From Panagrolaimus kolymaensis (taxonomy: Eukaryota; Nematoda; Chromadorea; Rhabditida; Panagrolaimidae), in contig JAJQJQ010000023.1 of assembly GCA_028622995.1 (NCBI GenBank), positions 62,001 through 126,000 of the forward strand: a stretch of DNA of 64,000 nt, given 5' to 3'. The notes under the pieces were generated by a model. The model saw only the letters and a list, made by a program, of their open reading frames with translations. It did no database searches and was not told the DNA's origin. Below, piece by piece: positions 43,301 through 55,500 of the stretch; position 1 is the first letter of the stretch; each line of letters begins with the position of its first letter. A program made the position numbers and the translations under genes.

Positions 43301-46300
43301 AAAATCCTCTTGGCATTATTTCTTATAAAATATAAGAAAAATATTTGGAACAAAAAATCCATATCTCCAATTCAATCCCTAATTCAAAACGAGATTCATT
43401 AATTTCTTGCATCAAAGCTTGAAGCAAGTGTTTATAAAATTTATGGATTACAGTTGAGGTTCATCCAGCGGGGGGAATCCAAAATCCTCTTGGCATTATT
43501 TCTTATAAAATATAAGAAAAATATTTGGAACAAAAAATCCATATCTCCAATTCAATCCCTAATTCAAAACGAGATTCATTAATTTCTTGCATCAAAGCTT
43601 GAAGCAAGTGTTTATAAAATTTATGGATTACAGTTGAGGTTCATCCAGCGGGGGAATCCAAAATCCTCTTGGCATTATTTCTTATAAAATATAAGAAAAA
43701 TATTTGGAACAAAAAATCCATATCTCCAATTCAATCCCTAATTCAAAACGAGATTCACTAATTTTTAAGCTTGATACATGTGTTCATCAAAAAAAGTTCA
43801 TCGATTGAGATACTTCCAATGGACGGAGCTCAAAATCCTCTTGGGAATAATTTTAATATATTTAATAATAAATAATTAAAAGAAAAAAACTTTGAAAAAA
43901 AAAATTCTAATTCAAAACTTAAAAATTTGAATATTTAATGTTGGTTTTTAAATTTCAAAGCCACATAACTCGATTTGAGCCTTATCTTTTACTAAAGAAA
44001 TATGTTACCGATTTTGTAGCTTTTTATGTGATTTATCACTTGTGATAAACAAAGTTTTTTATAAGTTTCATTACTTATGATTTTGGAATTTTTTTTCCTT
44101 TATCAAAACATTTTTTGCTTTAAGTTTAATTTTTGGTTGCTTCCAAATCGTCACCAAAGGATGCGTTTGGAAAAATATCATTGAAAATGGATGTAAAAAT
44201 ACATAAAAAATCATAAAAATAAAGCACTTTTCTTTTGCAATTTTTTTTCTAATTCAATAAGTTTTAAATTCGATTAAATTGTCTCAATGCTTCATAAATA
44301 ATTAATCGATAACAGTTGAGGTTCATCCAGCGGGGGGAATCCAAAATCCTCTTGGCATTATTTCTTATAAAATATAAGAAAAATATTTGGAACAAAAAAT
44401 CCATATCTCCAATTCAATCCCTAATTCAAAACGAGATTCATTAATTTCTTGCATCAAAGCTTGAAGCAAGTGTTTATAAAATTTATGGATTACAGTTGAG
44501 GTTCATCCAGCGGGGGGAATCCAAAATCCTCTTGGCATTATTTCTTATAAAATATAAGAAAAATATTTGGAACAAAAAATCCATATCTCCAATTCAATCC
44601 CTAATTCAAAACGAGATTCATTAATTTCTTGCATCAAAGCTTGAAGCAAGTGTTTATAAAATTTATGGATTACAGTTGAGGTTCATCCAGCGGGGGGAAT
44701 CCAAAATCCTCTTGGCATTATTTCTTATAAAATATAAGAAAAATATTTGGAACAAAAAATCCATATCTCCAATTCAATCCCTAATTCAAAACGAGATTCA
44801 TTAATTTCTTGCATCAAAGCTTGAAGCAAGTGTTTATAAAATTTATGGATTACAGTTGAGGTTCATCCAGCGGGGGAATCCAAAATCCTCTTGGCATTAT
44901 TTCTTATAAAATATAAGAAAAATATTTGGAACAAAAAATCCATATCTCCAATTCAATCCCTAATTCAAAACGAGATTCATTAATTTCTTGCATCAAAGCT
45001 TGAAGCAAGTGTTTATAAAATTTATGGATTACAGTTGAGGTTCATCCAGCGGGGGAATCCAAAATCCTCTTGGCATTATTTCTTATAAAATATAAGAAAA
45101 ATATTTGGAACAAAAAATCCATATCTCCAATTCAATCCCTAATTCAAAACGAGATTCACTAATTTTTAAGCTTGATACATGTGTTCATCAAAAAAAGTTC
45201 ATCGATTGAGATACTTCCAATGGACGGAGCTCAAAATCCTCTTGGGAATAATTTTAATATATTTAATAATAAATAATTAAAAGAAAAAAACTTTGAAAAA
45301 AAAAATTCTAATTCAAAACTTAAAAATTTGAATATTTAATGTTGGTTTTTAAATTTCAAAGCCACATAACTCGATTTGAGCCTTATCTTTTACTAAAGAA
45401 ATATGTTACCGATTTTGTAGCTTTTTATGTGATTTATCACTTGTGATAAACAAAGTTTTTTATAAGTTTCATTACTTATGATTTTGGAATTTTTTTTCCT
45501 TTATCAAAACATTTTTTGCTTTAAGTTTAATTTTTGGTTGCTTCCAAATTTTCACCAAAGGATGCGTTTGGAAAAATATCATTGAAAATGGATGTAAAAA
45601 TACATAAAAAATCATAAAAATAAAGCACTTTTCTTTTGCAATTTTTTTTCTAATTCAATAAGTTTTAAATTCGATTAAATTGTCTCAATGCTTCATAAAT
45701 AATTAATCGATAACAGTTGAGGTTCATCCAGCGGGGGGAATCCAAAATCCTCTTGGCATTATTTCTTATAAAATATAAGAAAAATATTTGGAACAAAAAA
45801 TCCATATCTCCAATTCAATCCCTAATTCAAAACGAGATTCATTAATTTCTTGCATCAAAGCTTGAAGCAAGTGTTTATAAAATTTATGGATTACAGTTGA
45901 GGTTCATCCAGCGGGGGGAATCCAAAATCCTCTTGGCATTATTTCTTATAAAATATAAGAAAAATATTTGGAACAAAAAATCCATATCTCCAATTCAATC
46001 CCTAATTCAAAACGAGATTCATTAATTTCTTGCATCAAAGCTTGAAGCAAGTGTTTATAAAATTTATGGATTACAGTTGAGGTTCATCCAGCGGGGGAAT
46101 CCAAAATCCTCTTGGCATTATTTCTTATAAAATATAAGAAAAATATTTGGAACAAAAAATCCATATCTCCAATTCAATCCCTAATTCAAAACGAGATTCA
46201 CTAATTTTTAAGCTTGATACATGTGTTCATCAAAAAAAGTTCATCGATTGAGATACTTCCAATGGACGGAGCTCAAAATCCTCTTGGGAATAATTTTAAT

Positions 46301-49300
46301 ATATTTAATAATAAATAATTAAAAGAAAAAAACTTTGAAAAAAAAAATTCTAATTCAAAACTTAAAAATTTGAATATTTAATGTTGGTTTTTAAATTTCA
46401 AAGCCACATAACTCGATTTGAGCCTTATCTTTTACTAAAGAAATATGTTACCGATTTTGTAGCTTTTTATGTGATTTATCACTTGTGATAAACAAAGTTT
46501 TTTATAAGTTTCATTACTTATGATTTTGGAATTTTTTTTCCTTTATCAAAACATTTTTTGCTTTAAGTTTAATTTTTGGTTGCTTCCAAATCGTCACCAA
46601 AGGATGCGTTTGGAAAAATATCATTGAAAATGGATGTAAAAATACATAAAAAATCATAAAAATAAAGCACTTTTCTTTTGCAATTTTTTTTCTAATTCAA
46701 TAAGTTTTAAATTCGATTAAATTGTCTCAATGCTTCATAAATAATTAATCGATAACAGTTGAGGTTCATCCAGCGGGGGGAATCCAAAATCCTCTTGGCA
46801 TTATTTCTTATAAAATATAAGAAAAATATTTGGAACAAAAAATCCATATCTCCAATTCAATCCCTAATTCAAAACGAGATTCATTAATTTCTTGCATCAA
46901 AGCTTGAAGCAAGTGTTTATAAAATTTATGGATTACAGTTGAGGTTCATCCAGCGGGGGGAATCCAAAATCCTCTTGGCATTATTTCTTATAAAATATAA
47001 GAAAAATATTTGGAACAAAAAATCCATATCTCCAATTCAATCCCTAATTCAAAATGAGATTCATTAATTCCTTGCATCAAAGCTTGAAGCAAGTGTTTAT
47101 AAAATTTATGGATTACAGTTGAGGTTCATCCAGCGGGGGGAATCCAAAATCCTCTTGGCATTATTTCTTATAAAATATAAGAAAAATATTTGGAACAAAA
47201 AATCCATATCTCCAATTCAATCCCTAATTCAAAACGAGATTCATTAATTTCTTGCATCAAAGCTTGAAGCAAGTGTTTATAAAATTTATGGATTACAGTT
47301 GAGGTTCATCCAGCGGGGGAATCCAAAATCCTCTTGGCATTATTTCTTATAAAATATAAGAAAAATATTTGGAACAAAAAATCCATATCTCCAATTCAAT
47401 CCCTAATTCAAAACGAGATTCACTAATTTTTAAGCTTGATACATGTGTTCATCAAAAAAAGTTCATCGATTGAGATACTTCCAATGGACGGAGCTCAAAA
47501 TCCTCTTGGGAATAATTTTAATATATTTAATAATAAATAATTAAAAGAAAAAAACTTTGAAAAAAAAAATTCTAATTCAAAACTTAAAAATTTGAATATT
47601 TAATGTTGGTTTTTAAATTTCAAAGCCACATAACTCGATTTGAGCCTTATCTTTTACTAAAGAAATATGTTACCGATTTTGTAGCTTTTTATGTGATTTA
47701 TCACTTGTGATAAACAAAGTTTTTTATAAGTTTCATTACTTATGATTTTGGAATTTTTTTTCCTTTATCAAAACATTTTTTGCTTTAAGTTTAATTTTTG
47801 GTTGCTTCCAAATCGTCACCAAAGGATGCGTTTGGAAAAATATCATTGAAAATGGATGTAAAAATACATAAAAAATCATAAAAATAAAGCACTTTTCTTT
47901 TGCAATTTTTTTTCTAATTCAATAAGTTTTAAATTCGATTAAATTGTCTCAATGCTTCATAAATAATTAATCGATAACAGTTGAGGTTCATCCAGCGGGG
48001 GGAATCCAAAATCCTCTTGGCATTATTTCTTATAAAATATAAGAAAAATATTTGGAACAAAAAATCCATATCTCCAATTCAATCCCTAATTCAAAACGAG
48101 ATTCATTAATTTCTTGCATCAAAGCTTGAAGCAAGTGTTTATAAAATTTATGGATTACAGTTGAGGTTCATCCAGCGGGGGGAATCCAAAATCCTCTTGG
48201 CATTATTTCTTATAAAATATAAGAAAAATATTTGGAACAAAAAATCCATATCTCCAATTCAATCCCTAATTCAAAATGAGATTCATTAATTCCTTGCATC
48301 AAAGCTTGAAGCAAGTGTTTATAAAATTTATGGATTACAGTTGAGGTTCATCCAGCGGGGGGAATCCAAAATCCTCTTGGCATTATTTCTTATAAAATAT
48401 AAGAAAAATATTTGGAACAAAAAATCCATATCTCCAATTCAATCCCTAATTCAAAACGAGATTCATTAATTTCTTGCATCAAAGCTTGAAGCAAGTGTTT
48501 ATAAAATTTATGGATTACAGTTGAGGTTCATCCAGCGGGGGAATCCAAAATCCTCTTGGCATTATTTCTTATAAAATATAAGAAAAATATTTGGAACAAA
48601 AAATCCATATCTCCAATTCAATCCCTAATTCAAAACGAGATTCACTAATTTTTAAGCTTGATACATGTGTTCATCAAAAAAAGTTCATCGATTGAGATAC
48701 TTCCAATGGACGGAGCTCAAAATCCTCTTGGGAATAATTTTAATATATTTAATAATAAATAATTAAAAGAAAAAAACTTTGAAAAAAAAAATTCTAATTC
48801 AAAACTTAAAAATTTGAATATTTAATGTTGGTTTTTAAATTTCAAAGCCACATAACTCGATTTGAGCCTTATCTTTTACTAAAGAAATATGTTACCGATT
48901 TTGTAGCTTTTTATGTGATTTATCACTTGTGATAAACAAAGTTTTTTATAAGTTTCATTACTTATGATTTTGGAATTTTTTTTCCTTTATCAAAACATTT
49001 TTTGCTTTAAGTTTAATTTTTGGTTGCTTCCAAATCGTCACCAAAGGATGCGTTTGGAAAAATATCATTGAAAATGGATGTAAAAATACATAAAAAATCA
49101 TAAAAATAAAGCACTTTTCTTTTGCAATTTTTTTTCTAATTCAATAAGTTTTAAATTCGATTAAATTGTCTCAATGCTTCATAAATAATTAATCGATAAC
49201 AGTTGAGGTTCATCCAGCGGGGGGAATCCAAAATCCTCTTGGCATTATTTCTTATAAAATATAAGAAAAATATTTGGAACAAAAAATCCATATCTCCAAT

Positions 49301-52300
49301 TCAATCCCTAATTCAAAACGAGATTCATTAATTTCTTGCATCAAAGCTTGAAGCAAGTGTTTATAAAATTTATGGATTACAGTTGAGGTTCATCCAGCGG
49401 GGGGAATCCAAAATCCTCTTGGCATTATTTCTTATAAAATATAAGAAAAATATTTGGAACAAAAAATCCATATCTCCAATTCAATCCCTAATTCAAAATG
49501 AGATTCATTAATTCCTTGCATCAAAGCTTGAAGCAAGTGTTTATAAAATTTATGGATTACAGTTGAGGTTCATCCAGCGGGGGGAATCCAAAATCCTCTT
49601 GGCATTATTTCTTATAAAATATAAGAAAAATATTTGGAACAAAAAATCCATATCTCCAATTCAAGCCCTAATTCAAAACGAGATTCACTAATTTTTAAGC
49701 TTGATACATGTGTTAATCAAAAAAAGTTCATCGATTGAGATACTTCCAATGGACGGAGCTCAAAATCCTCTTGGGAATAATTTTAATATATTTAATAATA
49801 AATAATGAAAAGAAAAAAACTTCTGAAAAAAAAAATTCTAATTCAAAACTTAAAAATTTGAATATTTAGTGTTGGTTTTTAAATTTCAAAGCCACATAAC
49901 TCGATTTGAGCCTTATCTTTTACTAAAGAAAAATGTTACCGATTTTGTAGCTTTTTATGTGATTTATCACTTGTGATAAACAAAGTTTTTTATAAGTTTC
50001 ATTACTTATGATTTTGGAATTTTTTTTCCTTTATCAAAACATTTTTTGCTTTAAGTTTAATTTTTGGTTGCTTCCAAATCGTCACCAAAGGATGCGTTTG
50101 GAAAAATATCATTGAAAATGGATGTAAAAATACATAAAAAATCATAAAAATAAAGGACTTTTCTTTTGCAATTTTTTTTCTAATTCAATAAGTTTTAAAT
50201 TCGATTAAATTGTCTCAATGCTTCATAAATAATTAATCGATCACAGTTGAGGTTCATCCAGCGGGGGGAATCCAAAATCCTCTTGGCATTATTTCTTATA
50301 AAATATAAGAAAAATATTTGGAACAAAAAATCCATATCTCCAATTCAATCCCTAATTCAAAACGAGATTCATTAATTTCTTGCATCAAAGCTTGAAGCAA
50401 GTGTTTATAAAATTTATGGATTACAGTTGAGGTTCATCCAGCGGGGGAATCCAAAATCCTCTTGGCATTATTTCTTATAAAATATAAGAAAAATATTTGG
50501 AACAAAAAATCCATATCTCCAATTCAATCCCTAATTCAAAACGAGATTCACTAATTTTTAAGCTTGATACATGTGTTCATCAAAAAAAGTTCATCGATTG
50601 AGATACTTCCAATGGACGGAGCTCAAAATCCTCTTGGGAATAATTTTAATATATTTAATAATAAATAATTAAAAGAAAAAAACTTTGAAAAAAAAAATTC
50701 TAATTCAAAACTTAAAAATTTGAATATTTAATGTTGGTTTTTAAATTTCAAAGCCACATAACTCGATTTGAGCCTTATCTTTTACTAAAGAAATATGTTA
50801 CCGATTTTTTAGCTTTTTATGTGATTTATCACTTGTGATAAACAAAGTTTTTTATAAGTTTCATTACTTATGATTTTGGAATTTTTTTTCCTTTATCAAA
50901 ACATTTTTTGCTTTAAGTTTAATTTTTGGTTGCTTCCAAATCGTCACCAAAGGATGCGTTTGGAAAAATATCATTGAAAATGGATGTAAAAATACATAAA
51001 AAATCATAAAAATAAAGCACTTTTCTTTTGCAATTTTTTTTCTAATTCAATAAGTTTTAAATTCGATTAAATTGTCTCAATGCTTCATAAATAATTAATC
51101 GATAACAGTTGAGGTTCATCCAGCGGGGGGAATCCAAAATCCTCTTGGCATTATTTCTTATAAAATATAAGAAAAATATTTGGAACAAAAAATCCATATC
51201 TCCAATTCAATCCCTAATTCAAAACGAGATTCATTAATTTCTTGCATCAAAGCTTGAAGCAAGTGTTTATAAAATTTATGGATTACAGTTGAGGTTCATC
51301 CAGCGGGGGGAATCCAAAATCCTCTTGGCATTATTTCTTATAAAATATAAGAAAAATATTTGGAACAAAAAATCCATATCTCCAATTCAATCCCTAATTC
51401 AAAACGAGATTCATTAATTTCTTGCATCAAAGCTTGAAGCAAGTGTTTATAAAATTTATGGATTACAGTTGAGGTTCATCCAGCGGGGGAATCCAAAATC
51501 CTCTTGGCATTATTTCTTATAAAATATAAGAAAAATATTTGGAACAAAAAATCCATATCTCCAATTCAATCCCTAATTCAAAACGAGATTCATTAATTTC
51601 TTGCATCAAAGCTTGAAGCAAGTGTTTATAAAATTTATGGATTACAGTTGAGGTTCATCCAGCGGGGGAATCCAAAATCCTCTTGGCATTATTTCTTATA
51701 AAATATAAGAAAAATATTTGGAACAAAAAATCCATATCTCCAATTCAATCCCTAATTCAAAACGAGATTCACTAATTTTTAAGCTTGATACATGTGTTCA
51801 TCAAAAAAAGTTCATCGATTGAGATACTTCCAATGGACGGAGCTCAAAATCCTCTTGGGAATAATTTTAATATATTTAATAATAAATAATTAAAAGAAAA
51901 AAACTTTGAAAAAAAAAATTCTAATTCAAAACTTAAAAATTTGAATATTTAATGTTGGTTTTTAAATTTCAAAGCCACATAACTCGATTTGAGCCTTATC
52001 TTTTACTAAAGAAATATGTTACCGATTTTGTAGCTTTTTATGTGATTTATCACTTGTGATAAACAAAGTTTTTTATAAGTTTCATTACTTATGATTTTGG
52101 AATTTTTTTTCCTTTATCAAAACATTTTTTGCTTTAAGTTTAATTTTTGGTTGCTTCCAAATCGTCACCAAAGGATGCGTTTGGAAAAATATCATTGAAA
52201 ATGGATGTAAAAATACATAAAAAATCATAAAAATAAAGCACTTTTCTTTTGCAATTTTTTTTCTAATTCAATAAGTTTTAAATTCGATTAAATTGTCTCA

Positions 52301-52329
52301 ATGCTTCATAAATAATTAATCGATCACAG
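37343..52329 (+). repeat. Array block 7: short mixed units, thirteen long units with 1-5 monomers each
   Basis: Long units lie at 38,242-38,925, 39,285-39,967, 40,327-41,008, 41,728-42,411, 42,592-43,273, 43,634-44,315, 45,035-45,716, 46,077-46,758, 47,299-47,980, 48,521-49,202, 49,563-50,246, 50,427-51,108 and 51,648-52,329. Complete monomers before each number 5, 2, 2, 4, 1, 2, 4, 2, 3, 3, 2, 1 and 3. Two 1222-bp units (46,759-47,980 and 47,981-49,202) and a pair of ~1042-bp units (38,926-39,967 and 39,968-41,008) are tandem duplicates or near-duplicates. Type I and type II long units are interspersed. Confidence 0.92.
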
Positions 52330-52509
52330 TTGAGGTTCATCCAGCGGGGGGAATCCAAAATCCTCTTGGCATTATTTCTTATAAAATATAAGAAAAATAT
52401 TTGGAACAAAAAATCCATATCTCCAATTCAATCCCTAATTCAAAACGAGATTCATTAATTTCTTGCATCAAAGCTTGAAGCAAGTGTTTATAAAATTTAT
52501 GGATTACAG
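52330..52509 (+). repeat. Representative 180-bp satellite monomer (type A)
   Basis: This is one clean copy of the basic unit, exactly 180 bp; by hand count the consensus has 56 G/C (31%). Landmarks in order: a GC-rich box CCAGCGGGGGG near the start (5 or 6 final Gs among copies), then AATCCAAAATCCTCTTGG, then a perfect dyad CTTATA-AAA-TATAAG that also contains TATAAAA, then CTAATTCAAAACGAG, then a HindIII site AAGCTT inside CATCAAAGCTTGAAGC, then a terminal GGATTACAG. The length is close to a nucleosome repeat, as for many satellites. Common variants are ACGAG/ATGAG, ATTTCTTG/ATTCCTTG, CATCCAGC/CATCTAGC and GGAACA/GGAGCA. Confidence 0.97.
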
Positions 52510-55500
52510 TTGAGGTTCATCCAGCGGGGGGAATCCAAAATCCTCTTGGCATTATTTCTTATAAAATATAAGAAAAATATTTGGAACAAAAAATCCATAT
52601 CTCCAATTCAATCCCTAATTCAAAATGAGATTCATTAATTCCTTGCATCAAAGCTTGAAGCAAGTGTTTATAAAATTTATGGACTACAGTTGAGGTTCAT
52701 CCAGCGGGGGGAATCCAAAATCCTCTTGGCATTATTTCTTATAAAATATAAGAAAAATATTTGGAACAAAAAATCCATATCTCCAATTCAATCCCTAATT
52801 CAAAACGAGATTCATTAATTTCTTGCATCAAAGCTTGAAGCAAGTGTTTATAAAATTTATGGACTACAGTTGAGGTTCATCCAGCGGGGGGAATCCAAAA
52901 TCCTCTTGGCATTATTTCTTATAAAATATAAGAAAAATATTTGGAACAAAAAATCCATATCTCCAATTCAATCCCTAATTCAAAACGAGATTCATTAATT
53001 TCTTGCATCAAAGCTTGAAGCAAGTGTTTATAAAATTTATGGATTACAGTTGATGTTCATCCAGCGGGGGGAATCCAAAATCCTCTTGGCATTATTTCTT
53101 ATAAAATATAAGAAAAATATTTGGAACAAAAAATCCATATCTCCAATTCAATCCCTAATTCAAAATGAGATTCATTAATTCCTTGCATCAAAGCTTGAAG
53201 CAAGTGTTTATAAAATTTATGGACTACAGTTGAGGTTCATCCAGCGGGGGGAATCCAAAATCCTCTTGGCATTATTTCTTATAAAATATAAGAAAAATAT
53301 TTGGAACAAAAAATCCATATCTCCAATTCAATCCCTAATTCAAAACGAGATTCATTAATTTCTTGCATCAAAGCTTGAAGCAAGTGTTTATAAAATTTAT
53401 GGATTACAGTTGAGGTTCATCCAGCGGGGGGAATCCAAAATCCTCTTGGCATTATTTCTTATAAAATATAAGAAAAATATTTGGAACAAAAAATCCATAT
53501 CTCCAATTCAATCCCTAATTCAAAACGAGATTCATTAATTTCTTGCATCAAAGCTTGAAGCAAGTGTTTATAAAATTTATGGATTACAGTTGAGGTTCAT
53601 CCAGCGGGGGGAATCCAAAATCCTCTTGGCATTATTTCTTATAAAAGATAAGAAAAATATTTGGAACAAAAAATCCATATCTCCAATTCAATCCCTAATT
53701 CAAAACGAGATTCATTAATTTCTTGCATCAAAGCTTGAAGCAAGTGTTTATAAAATTTATGGATTACAGTTGAGGTTCATCCAGCGGGGGGAATCCAAAA
53801 TCCTCTTGGCATTATTTCTTATAAAATATAAGAAAAATATTTGGAACAAAAAATCCATATCTCCAATTCAATCCCTAATTCAAAACGAGATTCATTAATT
53901 TCTTGCATCAAAGCTTGAAGCAAGTGTTTATAAAATTTATGGATTACAGTTGAGGTTCATCCAGCGGGGGGAATCCAAAATCCTCTTGGCATTATTTCTT
54001 ATAAAATATAAGAAAAATATTTGGAACAAAAAATCCATATCTCCAATTCAATCCCTAATTCAAAACGAGATTCATTAATTTCTTGCATCAAAGCTTGAAG
54101 CAAGTGTTTATAAAATTTATGGATTACAGTTGAGGTTCATCCAGCGGGGGGAATCCAAAATCCTCTTGGCATTATTTCTTATAAAATATAAGAAAAATAT
54201 TTGGAACAAAAAATCCATATCTCCAATTCAATCCCTAATTCAAAACGAGATTCATTAATTTCTTGCATCAAAGCTTGAAGCAAGTGTTTATAAAATTTAT
54301 GGATTACAGTTGAGGTTCATCCAGCGGGGGGAATCCAAAATCCTCTTGGCATTATTTCTTATAAAATATAAGAAAAATATTTGGAACAAAAAATCCATAT
54401 CTCCAATTCAATCCCTAATTCAAAACGAGATTCATTAATTTCTTGCATCAAAGCTTGAAGCAAGTGTTTATAAAATTTATGGATTACAGTTGAGGTTCAT
54501 CCAGCGGGGGGAATCCAAAATCCTCTTGGCATTATTTCTTATAAAATATAAGAAAAATATTTGGAACAAAAAATCCATATCTCCAATTCAATCCCTAATT
54601 CAAAACGAGATTCATTAATTTCTTGCATCAAAGCTTGAAGCAAGTGTTTATAAAATTTATGGATTACAGTTGAGGTTCATCCAGCGGGGGGAATCCAAAA
54701 TCCTCTTGGCATTATTTCTTATAAAATATAAGAAAAATATTTGGAACAAAAAATCCATATCTCCATTCCAATCCCTAATTCAAAACGAGATTCATTAATT
54801 TCTTGCATCAAAGCTTGAAGCAAGTGTTTATAAAATTTATGGATTACAGTTGAGGTTCATCCAGCGGGGGGAATCCAAAATCCTCTTGGCATTATTTCTT
54901 ATAAAATATAAGAAAAATATTTGGAACAAAAAATCCATATGTCCAATTCAATCCCTAATTCAAAACGAGATTCATTAATTTCTTGCATCAAAGCTTGAAG
55001 CAAGTGTTTATAAAATTTATGGATTACAGTTGAGGTTCATCCAGCGGGGGGAATCCAAAATCCTCTTGGCGTTAATTCTTATAAAATATATGAAAAATAT
55101 TTGGAACAAAAAATCCATATCTCCAATTCAATCCCTAATTCAAAATGAGATTCATTAATTTCTTGCATCAAAGCTTGAAGCAAGTGTTTATAAAATTTAT
55201 GGATTACAGTTGAGGTTCATCCAGCGGGGGGAATCCAAAATCCTCTTGGCATTATTTCTTATAAAATATAAGAAAAATATTTGGAACAAAAAATCCATAT
55301 CTCCAATTCAATCCCTAATTCAAAACGAGATTCATTAATTTCTTGCATCAAAGCTTGAAGCAAGTGTTTATAAAATTTATGGATTACAGTTGAGGTTCAT
55401 CCAGCGGGGGGAATCCAAAATCCTCTTGGCATTATTTCTTATAAAATATAAGAAAAATATTTGGAACAAAAAATCCATATCTCCAATTCAATCCCTAATT

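Noticed and set aside
52335..52352. CENP-B-box-like match in TTCATCCAGCGGGG of the monomer
   Set aside because: It shares only the TTC and CGGG ends. The spacing is two bases short and the required G of TTCG is A, so it does not meet the consensus.
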